A stretch of DNA of 50,721 nucleotides from Gemmatimonadetes bacterium bin94 (GCA_002238865.1 MPNE01000029.1:1-50721); one strand, 5' to 3'; shown: positions 42,907-50,721, numbered from the stretch's first letter. The notes: generated by a model not told the origin, from the letters alone. Numbers and translations are program-made.

Positions 42907-43916
42907 GGCCGTTCTCCCGAGGCGAGATCCGTCCGTGCCTCCTCGATGATGCCGAAGAAACAGCACCATTCTCCCTCGAGGACCGCGGGCCGGAACCGCA
43001 GTCCGAAGACCACCCCATCCGACGGTGCGACAACCTCTGCCCGGACTTCCCCGTAGAGATCGTAGACGCGCCCGAGTGGCGTTCCGGCGGGAATCTCCGT
43101 CTCGAACGGCAGGTCCGCGCTCCCGACCCACATCCCCGACGTCGGCGCCAGCAGCGCCTTTTGGTGGCCCATGCGCCAGCGGGGCGCATGCCGAGCGTCC
43201 CCCTCGAGCATGCCGTAGTGCCGCATGACGTTGAGGTAGCTGTTTGCCAGATCCTCGGCTACGGCGTGGAAGTCGGAGGTCAGCGTCCGGCAGTTGCCCC
43301 CGAGTTCGACGGTGATCCCCGCCTTGCCCAACTCGGCGATCTTCGACGACGGATTGGCGCCGCCTACACCGCTCCGGAAGACCAGGTCCCACTGCGGCCC
43401 CATCGCCGCCGCGAGCTCCAGGCTGGGTGGATTGTCCGCCGCGAAGATCATGTGTGCGAGATAGGAGTGCTCGCCCCCCGAGTGCACCGCGATCTGCAGG
43501 TCGCACGCGTCCTTCATCGCCTCCCAGTGCGCCCATGCCGCCCGCTCGGTGGGATAGCCGTCGACGCGTCCCGGGTAGATCCGGTTCATGTCGTGGGAGA
43601 ACGTGTCGAGGGGGTCGCCGCGCTTGCCGGCTTCGAATGCCGGCACGTTGATCGCCGGGACGCCGACAACCGTCCCGCGCACATTCGCAGGATCGAGGGT
43701 CGCGAGCATCTTGAAGATCGAGAGCGCGCCCTCGGGCTCGTCGCCGTGGGTGGCTCCGTTGATCCAGAGGACGGGGCCGTCCGCGTCGCCCCGGCAGATC
43801 AGGACCGGGATCTCGCGCATCCGCCCGGACGCGTCGAGGCCCACCGGGATCGCGCCTCTCGCGATCGTACCGCTGGCCGCACTGGCTGTCCCGACCGAAA
43901 ACATGTCCGGCATCAT
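42903..43916 (-). CDS. Succinylglutamate desuccinylase/aspartoacylase-family (M14) deacylase
   Basis: A 337-residue zinc deacylase. Zn ligands: His and Glu in NGATHGDEPEGA and a distal His in IAVHSGGEH; the catalytic Glu is likely in ITVELGGN. A C-terminal beta domain (PTSGMWVGSADLPF, YDLYGEV, AEVVAPSDGVVFGL) follows. It hydrolyses N-acyl amino acids to acid plus amino acid. Start ATG 43916 overlaps the upstream dehydrogenase stop by ATGA. No signal peptide. Confidence 0.9.
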   Translation of the reverse strand: MMPDMFSVGTASAASGTIARGAIPVGLDASGRMREIPVLICRGDADGPVLWINGATHGDEPEGALSIFKMLATLDPANVRGTVVGVPAINVPAFEAGKRGDPLDTFSHDMNRIYPGRVDGYPTERAAWAHWEAMKDACDLQIAVHSGGEHSYLAHMIFAADNPPSLELAAAMGPQWDLVFRSGVGGANPSSKIAELGKAGITVELGGNCRTLTSDFHAVAEDLANSYLNVMRHYGMLEGDARHAPRWRMGHQKALLAPTSGMWVGSADLPFETEIPAGTPLGRVYDLYGEVRAEVVAPSDGVVFGLRFRPAVLEGEWCCFFGIIEEARTDLASGERP

Positions 43917-45007
43917 GACTCCGAGTTTGGGGATGGTTCGTGGCCGCACTCCTGGGGCGCGTCTTGCCGCTCCGCGCACGCCGTAGCCGTCTCCAGCGAG
44001 AACGGAACGTTCAATTCGGCTGCGAGCTCGCCGAGTCCGACCGCCGTCCTCCGGTCGACCGGAACCCCGCGCCGCAGCCGCTCACGCGCGCGCAACTGCT
44101 CGGCCTCTCCGGGGAGCTGCACCGGGCGGTTCGGCTCAATGGGCGGCGCGGCCAGCACCTCGCCGACGAGCCGCTCGAGGCGCTCCTCGAACCGGGGCCG
44201 CGACATGAACGCGTCCGGGTCGATCGCGATCATCGTGTGGGCCACGTCGTAGTCGAGATCATCCTGGAACACCTGCCCGCCGAAGAGCGAGCCCGTCAAG
44301 ACGCCGGTAAGGATGTCGGTCACAAGGCTGAGACCGTAGCCCTTGTAGTCGCCGACAGGAAGAAGGGGGCCGTCCATCGCGGCGGCCGGATCGGTCGTGC
44401 ATGCGCCGTCCGGGGTAAGCGCCCAGTGCTCCGGCATGGGCAGCCCGGCACGCTGCAGCCACCGCATCATTCCCTTGCCCGACTGGGTGAGTGCCATGTC
44501 GAGCATGATCGGGTCGCGCCCCTGGCCCCGCGGCACCGCGATCCCCCACGGGTTCGTGCCAAGCACGGGCCTCGTCGCCCCCCAGGGCGCCATTTCCGCG
44601 CCCGCGTTGGTCATCGCGACCCCGATCAGCCTCGCGTCGGCGGCCCGCCTGGCGTGGTAGCCCGCGATGCCGAAGTGGTTGCTGTGCCGCACGGCCACCA
44701 TGGCCACGCCCGTGTCGCGTGCTTTCTCGACCGCGCGGTCCATGGCTCGCCGCGCGGCCACGTACCCCAGCCCCATGTCGGCATCCAGCAGCGCGGTCGC
44801 GGCCGTCTCCCGCACCCACCGCATCGACGCATTCGGCTTGATCCCGCCGTTTCGCATGCGGCGGGCGTACCGGAACAGCTTCTCCAGCCCCTGACCCTGA
44901 CCCGGATGCCACCAGAGCGACGCCGTCACCACGCCGTCGGCGTTGATCCGCGCCTCCTCGCCGGTCGCCCCGAGCGCCCGCAGCACGGTCTCGGCGAAGC
45001 CCCGCAC
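43913..45007 (-). CDS. Ldh2/malate-type NAD(P)-dependent dehydrogenase
   Basis: About 364 residues or more. Features of the Ldh2/YlbC-type malate/lactate/sulfolactate dehydrogenases: RHSNHFGIAGYHARRA, VAMTNAGAEMAPWGA, LGTNPWGIAVP, DMALTQSGKG and DYKGYGLSLVTDILTG. Oxidises or reduces 2-hydroxy/2-oxo acids or imino acids (members include delta1-piperideine-2-carboxylate reductase). GTG 45007 is the first ordinary start, but the conserved N-terminus extends upstream in frame (TYRLDDRVAVDRFSEPS) to an ATC codon at 45059-45061, six bases after a GGAGG. The real start may therefore be the rare codon ATC or a misread ATG, giving 382 residues. Confidence 0.88.
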   Translation of the reverse strand: MRGFAETVLRALGATGEEARINADGVVTASLWWHPGQGQGLEKLFRYARRMRNGGIKPNASMRWVRETAATALLDADMGLGYVAARRAMDRAVEKARDTGVAMVAVRHSNHFGIAGYHARRAADARLIGVAMTNAGAEMAPWGATRPVLGTNPWGIAVPRGQGRDPIMLDMALTQSGKGMMRWLQRAGLPMPEHWALTPDGACTTDPAAAMDGPLLPVGDYKGYGLSLVTDILTGVLTGSLFGGQVFQDDLDYDVAHTMIAIDPDAFMSRPRFEERLERLVGEVLAAPPIEPNRPVQLPGEAEQLRARERLRRGVPVDRRTAVGLGELAAELNVPFSLETATACAERQDAPQECGHEPSPNSES

Positions 45008-45071
45008 GGAGGGTTCGCTGAAGCGGTCGACCGCGACCCGGTCGTCGAGGCGGTATGTGATCCGTCCCCTC

Positions 45072-47486
45072 CTACGGGATCAGCCGTCGCGCCCGCGGCC
45101 GCACGATGAACAGCCCCTCACGCCGGCTCGACAGAAGCACCGTCCCGCTCTCGAAGTAGGGGTAGACGCTCCAGGTGCCGTCAAAGCCGGCCTCGTCGGC
45201 GCTCCACGGCGTCGTGTCGAAGTGGCCGATCTCGAACGGATTCTCCGGATCGCTGATGTCCAGCACACGCAGGCCCGCGCGGTTGTTGGACATGTAGAGC
45301 CGGTCGCCGCGGACGTACAGGTTGTGGTCGGTGGCCTTCGTCGGGTTCATGTACTCCGTCAGCAGGAGCGGGTCGTCCAGATCTTGCAGGTCCCAGATCA
45401 GCGTGCGCGTGGCGTCGACGAGGCCGCCCACCTCGTCGAGCTCGTCGTTCGAGTAGAAGTAGCGGTGGTCTTCGGTGAGCCACCCCTGATGCGCGTAGGC
45501 GACGTTGGGGTAGTCCGCGGCCGCCACGGCGACCGGGTTGTCCTTGTCGGTCACGTCGGCAATCGACACCGCGGTCTCGTTGGAGTTCACGCAGATCTCG
45601 CGGCCGATGTAATCCTCGTCCGGACCGTGGTAGATCACGCACTGCGCGTCGTGCGAGTTACCCGTGTTGCGCCGCCCCGTGTTGGGGTGGGCGAAGCAGC
45701 CCGCGAAGACGGGGTTGAGGGGATCGTTGATGTCAATCATGTGAGAGCCGCCCCCGCACGTCTCGCCACCGTCCGAAGAGCCGACAAGGTAGGCGAATCC
45801 CGTCTCCTCGTTGATGGCGATGTTGTGCGACGATGCGATCCCCGTGTACATCGCGGTCGCTTCGAACTCCTGCGGCTCCGTCACGTCGCGCAGCTGTGCG
45901 AGGTCGAAGACCTGCATCCCGTGCTCGCCCGCGCCGTCCGCCACGATGTAGGCGTAGTCCCTGAAGACCTTGATGTCCCGCCAGGTGCTGGGCGGGCTGC
46001 CTTCCGTCCGCGCAAGGTTGCCCAGGTAGCGAGGGTTGTAGGGATCGGTCACGTCCACGAACGACGTGCCGTCCATGCGGCCTACCAGGGCGAACTCGCG
46101 TCCGGTCAACGGATCGGTCCAGCCCCACACGTCGTTGAGCCTGGCACCTCTGCTCGCGCCCATCTCCTCGCGCGGCAGGAAGGACAGCAGATCGACCCGG
46201 TTGCAGTCGTAGCCGCTCGCGGTCCCGTCGTCGCAGGAGATCTCGCCGCCGTTGATGGCGGGGAGCGGAGCATGGTCGACCGTGAGCGTGCCTGAGCGAA
46301 CCCAGTCGCCCGCTTCTCTGGTGACCACCGATACGGAGCCAAGTCCGAAGTCGGCGGCGGGGTTTCCGAAGGCCGCGATGTCGCTTCCGAACGCCAGAAT
46401 CTGCCTCGACACCGTGATGACCCCGCCGTCACCTTCATCGAACAACTCCACGGCGCCCTGGAGCTCGAACGGAGCAGCCGGGGCGCCCGCGTCGTCGCTG
46501 CCGCGACCGTAGACGAAGATCCGCCCCAGGGCGCCGACCAATAGTGATGGGCCGTCCACGGCCAGGGACATTCCGAAGCCCTGTCGCTCGGCGTCGTCCT
46601 CCGGCTGAAGCGTGCCAACCGCTGTCCATGCTCCGTCGACCCGCGCGAAGCGGTGCACGATTCCCTCAACGGAGATTCCACCATCTTCGTCAAGAGCGAT
46701 CTCCGTTCGCCCCACGAGGATCTCGTCCTGGAACAGCGCCACGCTGGTGCCGAATGGCCGGCCACCAGGGTTTTCGGAATCGGGCAGGTCGACGACTTCC
46801 GTTGCTTCCCACGCCACAGGGCCGGAACCGCGTTCGAATACCTGGACGGTGCCGGCATCCGGATCCCCGACGATGAGGAGGTCCTCGGCGAGGTCGAACC
46901 CCTGGGTACCCAGCCCGCCGGCATCCGCTGGAACACCGACCGTCCCCCCGGGTGCCCATCGCCCGTCCTCACCGAGCCGAAACGTCGCCAGCACCCCTTC
47001 ACCGTCCTGATTCCGGGCCGCGGTCATCAGCTCGGTCCCCGACGCCAGAAGCGTTTCGCCCATGTCCGAGAGTGCGGGATCCGCCAGCGTCTGGAGGGGG
47101 CGTACGTCCTCGCCTGGAACATCCTCAAGCCGGTACACGTAGACCATCCCTCCGTCCGTTCCGTCGGCGCCCACGAACAGAAAGTCGCCCGCCCGCGCGA
47201 GCGCCGAGCCGAAGCCGTCGCGCACCGCTGGTTCGGGGGCATTCAATGTGGCCACTTCCGACCACTCGCCGTCGTAGTCGTATACCCGCACGGAACCAGG
47301 CTCCCGCTCGTGCGCGGCCTCCCCGACCAGCAGCCACCCGTCGGCCGCCAGGACCGCGCCGCCGAAAGCCTGACCCGCAAGGGGCATGGGGGCGAAGACG
47401 ATCAGGCCAAGAGCGGCGAGGCTGGCCAGCACGGTCGGCCAGGCGCCTGGGCGGTGCGATTGAAAAGCGGACTGCGGGATTCGCAC
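45072..47486 (-). CDS. Choice-of-anchor B family beta-propeller surface protein
   Basis: An 804-residue exported protein. The signal peptide is near TVLASLAALGLIVFAPMPLAG. Residues about 40-400 form FG-GAP-like repeats (e.g. DGFGSALARAGDFLFVGADG); residues about 400-800 contain LVIVD-type repeats such as TSFVDVTDPYNPRYLGNL, MQVFDLAQLRDV, MIDINDPLNPVFAGCF and LRVLDISDPENPFEIGHF. Such proteins are exported or surface-bound propellers, function unknown. Start GTG 47486 is supported by GGAGG six bases upstream. The stop TAG forms part of the ribosome binding site of the next gene. Confidence 0.88.
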   Translation of the reverse strand: MRIPQSAFQSHRPGAWPTVLASLAALGLIVFAPMPLAGQAFGGAVLAADGWLLVGEAAHEREPGSVRVYDYDGEWSEVATLNAPEPAVRDGFGSALARAGDFLFVGADGTDGGMVYVYRLEDVPGEDVRPLQTLADPALSDMGETLLASGTELMTAARNQDGEGVLATFRLGEDGRWAPGGTVGVPADAGGLGTQGFDLAEDLLIVGDPDAGTVQVFERGSGPVAWEATEVVDLPDSENPGGRPFGTSVALFQDEILVGRTEIALDEDGGISVEGIVHRFARVDGAWTAVGTLQPEDDAERQGFGMSLAVDGPSLLVGALGRIFVYGRGSDDAGAPAAPFELQGAVELFDEGDGGVITVSRQILAFGSDIAAFGNPAADFGLGSVSVVTREAGDWVRSGTLTVDHAPLPAINGGEISCDDGTASGYDCNRVDLLSFLPREEMGASRGARLNDVWGWTDPLTGREFALVGRMDGTSFVDVTDPYNPRYLGNLARTEGSPPSTWRDIKVFRDYAYIVADGAGEHGMQVFDLAQLRDVTEPQEFEATAMYTGIASSHNIAINEETGFAYLVGSSDGGETCGGGSHMIDINDPLNPVFAGCFAHPNTGRRNTGNSHDAQCVIYHGPDEDYIGREICVNSNETAVSIADVTDKDNPVAVAAADYPNVAYAHQGWLTEDHRYFYSNDELDEVGGLVDATRTLIWDLQDLDDPLLLTEYMNPTKATDHNLYVRGDRLYMSNNRAGLRVLDISDPENPFEIGHFDTTPWSADEAGFDGTWSVYPYFESGTVLLSSRREGLFIVRPRARRLIP

Positions 47487-47502
47487 GGGTACCTCCAGGT
47501 CG

Positions 47503-47530
47503 TGTATCGGGACTACGGTTCCAGCGTCAA
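47503..47530 (-). promoter_or_regulatory. Possible promoter of the choice-of-anchor B gene
   Basis: On the minus strand TTGACG (47525-47530), 16-bp spacer and GATACA (47503-47508), followed 16 bp later by the GTG start at 47486. Weak -10, so tentative. Confidence 0.35.
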
Positions 47531-47648
47531 GCGTGACCGTCGTAAATGTACTGCGTCGGGCCCGGCCACGCCCCGCCGTCGGAGCGACGGGGAGCCTGGC
47601 GTCCAGTCAGGATGCGTCGCCGCTCGAATGCGGCAGTGATTCCTTCGA

Positions 47649-48509
47649 CTACCCGAACTCCACCAGCTGCACCGTCATCCCCGGCAACTCGTCGGGATGC
47701 ACGAACGCCGCGAGCCCGTCGTCGAACCTGTGGACCCTGTCATCGAGGATCCGCACGCCGCGGTCGCGCAAGGCGGCGACATCGCGCTCGAGGTCGCGGG
47801 TCTGCATGGCGATGTGTTCCAGACCCTCGCCGCGCTCCCGCAGAAACCGGCCCGCCCGCGTCGAGGGGTCCCGGCTTTCGAGGAACTGGAGTGTGCACCG
47901 ATTGCGGAAGGGGATGTGCGCCTCGCGGATCGCAAGGCTCTCGTCACCGGCGAAGTCCCGCGCAACCAGCCCGAAGTAGCGCTCGAAGCGGCTGCATGCA
48001 TCGTCCATGTCATTGACGCAGAGGCCGATGTGGTCCAGACGGGTCAGTTGCATCGATTTGCTCACCGGTTCGCCCACGGCTTCGGGCGGATAGTACCAGC
48101 TGCGCTCGTGCGACTCGATGAGTTCCACCGTCAGCCCCGGCAGCTTGTCCGGAAAGACGAATGCCTCGTAGCCGTCGTTGGCGTCGAGAATGCGGTCCTC
48201 CCACACGCCGATGCCGATCTCGCGGAGATGGGCGACATCGGCCTCGATGGTGTCCGTCTCCAGCGCGATGTGTTCCAGACCCTCACCGCGCTCGCGCAGA
48301 AAGCGGTTGACCCGCGACTCCGGGTTCCAGTTCTGCACCAGGTGGAGCCAGCACTCGTTGCCCAGAAGGATCCGCGCGTCCAGCTGCATCCCCTGGCCCT
48401 GGTCGTCGCGGAAGTCGATCGCCGGGAGGCCGAGGACCCGCTCGAAGCGGGTGCAGGCGTCGCGCAGGTCGTGGACCACCATTCCGATGTGCTGAACGCG
48501 CAGGATCAT
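47649..48509 (-). CDS. Two-domain VOC (glyoxalase/dioxygenase-fold) protein
   Basis: A 286-residue internal duplication of the vicinal-oxygen-chelate fold. Domain 1 (about 1-130) begins RVQHIGMVVHDLRDACTRFE; domain 2 (about 155-286) begins RLDHIGLCVNDMDDACSRFE. Both halves contain RFLRERGEGLEHIA and end with LPGLTVELIE or LPGMTVQLVE. The first His and late Glu of each half are candidate metal ligands. It resembles methylmalonyl-CoA epimerase and lactoylglutathione-lyase-like proteins. Start ATG 48509 overlaps the upstream amidohydrolase stop by ATGA. Confidence 0.85.
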   Translation of the reverse strand: MILRVQHIGMVVHDLRDACTRFERVLGLPAIDFRDDQGQGMQLDARILLGNECWLHLVQNWNPESRVNRFLRERGEGLEHIALETDTIEADVAHLREIGIGVWEDRILDANDGYEAFVFPDKLPGLTVELIESHERSWYYPPEAVGEPVSKSMQLTRLDHIGLCVNDMDDACSRFERYFGLVARDFAGDESLAIREAHIPFRNRCTLQFLESRDPSTRAGRFLRERGEGLEHIAMQTRDLERDVAALRDRGVRILDDRVHRFDDGLAAFVHPDELPGMTVQLVEFG

Positions 48510-49942
48510 CGGCGCGCTCCGCTGGCCGGATCGTTGCGGTAGACCTTCCCCCCGCGCATCACGAAGACGACGCGCGAGAGGGCCGTGATGTCCTCGGACG
48601 GGTCACCGTCGACCGCGATCAGGTCCGCCGCGAAGCCGGGCTCGACCGCACCCAGCGATTCCCCGAGGCGGAGCGACTCGGCCGCCAGACTCGTCGCCGA
48701 GACGATGGCCTGCATCGGATCCTGGCCGCCCTCCTCCACGCGGTAGACCAGTTCCTTCCAGTTGTGTCCGTGCGCGCCCGCCACCGCGTCCGTCCCGAAG
48801 ACGATGTTCAGGTCCGGCACGGTGAGCGCGTCGCGGAAGACGTCCAGTGCCACGGGCACCGCCGCGCGCATCTGCTCGAACCCCTCCGCCGTATAGCTGC
48901 CGATGCCCAGATAGCGGTCTGCGTTGGCGAAGTAGTTGTCGAAGATGACGTGGATGTGCGGATCGTAGTACAGGCCGCGCTCGGCCAGGAGCTCCAGCGT
49001 GGGGCGGTCGAGGAGCGCGCCGTGCTCGATCTGGGAGCAGTGCGCCAGGGCCGCCCGGCGGGCACTTTCGGGGCCGTGGGCGTGCACCACCGCGCGCAGT
49101 CCGTGCTCGGCCGCCTGTCCGCACGCGGCGTCGAGCTGTTCCCGGGAAAGGGTCGGGGTGCCCCCGACGCGGATGCTGGCCGACGCGAAGATCTTGATCA
49201 CGTCGGCCCCCGCCGCGGCCATCGCGTCCACGTGGGCCCGGATCTCGGCGGGGCCCCCCGTACCCTCCATCACCGGACGGACCGAGGTCAGCACCCGCGG
49301 ACCGGGCAGGGAACCGCCCGCGATGGCGTTGCGGAGCGGGATGTCCTCGGGGCCGCCCACGCTCTGCACGGTGGTGACGCCGCTGTGCAGCATGTTCCAG
49401 GCGTTCTCGGCCGCGTACAACATCTGTTCCCTCGGCCCGTCGGTCGATGCGTTGCTGTGCAGCCGGCCGGTCTCGCGATCGAAGTGCCAACCCAGATGCA
49501 CGTGCGTGTCGATCAGTCCGGGGAGCAGGGTGGCGCCCGACAGGTCGTACACGGTGGCTGCTTCCGTGGACCCCACATCCGTCACCGCCTCGATCCGACC
49601 GCCGCGGATGACCACTTCGCCACCGTCGCGCGCGTCCCCGCGCCCGTCGAGGATGCGGTCGGGGCGGAGGACAATGGCCGATGCGGGGGCCGCGCCGCTT
49701 CCCGACGCTTCCCCGGAGGCCGTTCCGGTGTCCGACTCGCTGCTACAAGCGAGACATAGTCCGGCGAAGGTTACAACGCCGGCTGCCATCCGCCGACCGC
49801 CGGTGGCGATCCGCCCGCCGGTGGCGATCTGCGCGGCGGTGGCGATCTGCGCGGCGGTGGCGATCTGCGCGGCGGTGGCGATCTGCGCGGCGGCTGCCAC
49901 GATCCGCCCGGCACGCGTGGTACTGCCGGTTGTCATCTCCAT
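48506..49942 (-). CDS. Amidohydrolase-family lipoprotein
   Basis: A 478-residue exported amidohydrolase. Lipobox is GLCLAC. Metal ligands: LIDTHVHLGWHF, VIKIFASASIR, RAVVHAHGPES, SQIEHGALL and FGTDAVAGAHGH, as in imidazolonepropionase/prolidase-like enzymes. ATG 49942 has a strong GGGAGG upstream. Between this start and the hydrophobic core lies a tandem six-residue repeat (AAQIAT four times, then GGRIAT), making the signal peptide unusually long; an internal Met just before AAGVVTFAGLCLAC could give a normal-length signal. Coupled to the VOC gene downstream. Confidence 0.9.
   Translation of the reverse strand: MEMTTGSTTRAGRIVAAAAQIATAAQIATAAQIATAAQIATGGRIATGGRRMAAGVVTFAGLCLACSSESDTGTASGEASGSGAAPASAIVLRPDRILDGRGDARDGGEVVIRGGRIEAVTDVGSTEAATVYDLSGATLLPGLIDTHVHLGWHFDRETGRLHSNASTDGPREQMLYAAENAWNMLHSGVTTVQSVGGPEDIPLRNAIAGGSLPGPRVLTSVRPVMEGTGGPAEIRAHVDAMAAAGADVIKIFASASIRVGGTPTLSREQLDAACGQAAEHGLRAVVHAHGPESARRAALAHCSQIEHGALLDRPTLELLAERGLYYDPHIHVIFDNYFANADRYLGIGSYTAEGFEQMRAAVPVALDVFRDALTVPDLNIVFGTDAVAGAHGHNWKELVYRVEEGGQDPMQAIVSATSLAAESLRLGESLGAVEPGFAADLIAVDGDPSEDITALSRVVFVMRGGKVYRNDPASGARR
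49798..49905 (-). repeat. 18-bp tandem repeat (about 6 units) inside a signal-peptide coding region
   Basis: On the plus strand the unit is ggtggcgatctgcgcggc; four copies are identical or nearly so, and two left-hand copies have gatccgcc in place of gatctgcg. In the gene this gives AAQIAT / GGRIAT repeats. Unit length keeps frame. Confidence 0.9.
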
Positions 49943-50240
49943 GAACTCCCTCCCGAAGTGGATGATCCCTGAATCATGGTCGCCGGCGCTCAAGGTCGTC
50001 AATGCAGATCAACGGGTATGGCGATTTGTACCGGAATGAATGAGGCGGCCGAGTAGCCCCCGCAGCAGCTAACGGACGGTTTTCGGCAACAGCGTCCGCA
50101 TGCACAGCGGGTTGCGCGCGCTTGGCCAGTGTCCCAACGGAGCATACCGGTGTCCCTGGTTTTGCCGCGGAAACTTGGGGGGAAAGGGGCGAGGCACGGT
50201 CGGGGGTAGGGACGGCCCCGCCGGTTGTTTGGCGCGAGCC

Positions 50241-50347
50241 GGTTCGACAGGGGCGGGCAGTGGTTCCGACAGGGGCGGGCAGTGGTTCCGGCAGGGCGAG
50301 CAGTGGTTCCGGCAGGGCGAGCAGTGGTTCCGGCAGGGGCGAGCAAC
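50241..50347. repeat. 21-bp tandem repeat (about five units) within the right terminal repeat
   Basis: Units beginning ggttc at 50241, 50262, 50284, 50305 and 50326 follow the consensus ggttccggcagggcgagcagt, with small length and base changes. The left terminal repeat has only degenerate remnants at the matching place. No spacers, so not a CRISPR array. Confidence 0.9.
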
Positions 50348-50680
50348 GTTCAACGCCACGCGGCTGTCCCCGCCATCGTGCGCTGCGCCACCCGTGCGCT
50401 GTGCTGCGCCCGACCCCTCGTTGTCCCAAATCGCCGAACAGCAGTCCCAACCAGCCATGGACAGGTCTGAGACCGCGGCTTCGGCGACGTGCGGGATGCC
50501 GTGCTGGGAGGCTGCTGGAAGCCGTACGCGGGCCGCTGCGGGGCGAACGCGGCCCAAGTACCCCTTGAAGCCGTCCCGACACGGGCTTTCGCGCCCCGGG
50601 CCGCTACGGGAGGTCCCGAATGCCGCCGTTATCTTTCAGGGGTAACTCATTGCCGTATCTGACGTTAGGAGCACGACCCC

Positions 50681-50721
50681 ATGAACGACAACCCCATGAA
50701 CGACGACCTCTTTGAACTCGG
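50681..50721 (+). CDS. N-terminus of DUF222/HNH-endonuclease-like protein (partial, runs off right end)
   Basis: Thirteen full codons, MNDNPMNDDLFEL, identical to the start of the gene at 1-96 on the other strand. AGGAG at 50668-50672 precedes the ATG. The rest lies beyond the window. Leader DNA (tctgacgttaggagcacgac) is identical in both copies. Confidence 0.5.
   Translation, partial: MNDNPMNDDLFEL

Larger units (their letters stand above)
50140..50721. repeat. Right copy of the terminal inverted repeat
   Basis: Reverse complement of 56-586. It contains the leader and start of a DUF222/HNH-like gene (50681 onward), an internal 21-bp tandem repeat (50241-50347), and a GC-rich CCCGGG-containing segment near 50595-50610. 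The copy is about 50 bp longer than the left one because of the tandem repeat. Positions 49943-50139, between the amidohydrolase start and this repeat, are unique and hold no gene I can support. Confidence 0.9.

Noticed and set aside
14598-45007. Ectoine utilisation, suggested by a threonine-dehydratase-like enzyme, aminotransferases and an aspartoacylase-family deacylase.
   Set aside because: No ectoine hydrolase (M24 type), cyclodeaminase or ectoine-type transporter is present, and the candidate genes are far apart in separate operons.
50241-50347. CRISPR array suggested by regular 21-bp repeats.
   Set aside because: Units are directly tandem with no spacers, and no cas gene is present.
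56-50721. A 50-kb composite transposon flanked by inverted repeats.
   Set aside because: No transposase or integrase is encoded, and the repeats contain outward-running gene starts rather than terminal ends, so multicopy gene repeats at assembly breaks explain the picture better.

Overview
The window is a GC-rich (by eye about two thirds G+C), densely coded bacterial segment. It carries a SusC/SusD-type TonB receptor pair, many exported serine and metal hydrolases, a plant-like leucine-rich-repeat lipoprotein with Ig-like domains, and 'choice-of-anchor B' surface proteins. Together these resemble a Gemmatimonadota-type genome, possibly a host-associated or sponge-symbiont lineage. That placement is inference from gene style only; there is no rRNA, tRNA or other phylogenetic marker here. 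Apart from the antitoxins I see no transcription factor.

The two ends are inverted copies of one repeat (about 56-586 and 50140-50721, roughly 97% identical where I aligned them). Each carries the first codons of the same DUF222/HNH-like gene running outward off the window, so the window probably stops where a repeat could not be assembled through.

Layout. 0.7-7.7 kb: S10 carboxypeptidase, EamA transporter and GNAT acetyltransferase on plus; a large prolyl-oligopeptidase-family protein on minus; a cobalamin-type (BtuF-like) binding protein diverging from it. 8-12.4 kb: SusC/SusD pair. 12.5-17.4 kb: two toxin-antitoxin modules (DUF2384/RES, then AbiEi/AbiEii with a broken toxin), each with a visible operator, enclosing an aldo/keto reductase-threonine dehydratase pair. 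17.4-29.1 kb: one long operon of thiI, a complete peptide-type ABC importer, an uncharacterised TIM-barrel-like protein, an amidohydrolase, an aminotransferase and a Gfo/Idh/MocA oxidoreductase. 29.1-33.4 kb: a 1,423-residue lipoprotein combining two Ig-like domains, plant-type LRRs and a zincin metalloprotease domain. 33.4-35.2 kb (minus): amidase plus a small Tat-signal protein. 35.3-41.6 kb: 2-hydroxyacid dehydrogenase, DUF819 carrier, SDR, a shortened aminotransferase-like protein without its PLP lysine, a 12-codon ORF, an intact aminotransferase and a hydantoinase; every junction is a 4-nt ATGA/GTGA overlap. 41.6-50 kb (minus): amidohydrolase lipoprotein, two-domain VOC protein, choice-of-anchor B protein, Ldh2-family dehydrogenase, M14 deacylase and serine hydrolase.

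Taken together the right three quarters reads as a catabolic region for amide- and amino-acid-like compounds: import, outer-membrane or periplasmic hydrolysis, ring or amide opening, transamination, and 2-oxo/2-hydroxy acid reduction. The substrate cannot be read from sequence. The most unusual items are the LRR-zincin fusion, the lysine-less aminotransferase inside a fully coupled operon, the TIM-barrel protein with a CxCxxC cluster, and short tandem repeats at the 5' ends of several genes. Two homopolymer-rich G/C stretches (7660-7800 and 17056-17166) damage gene ends and look like sequencing or assembly artefacts.
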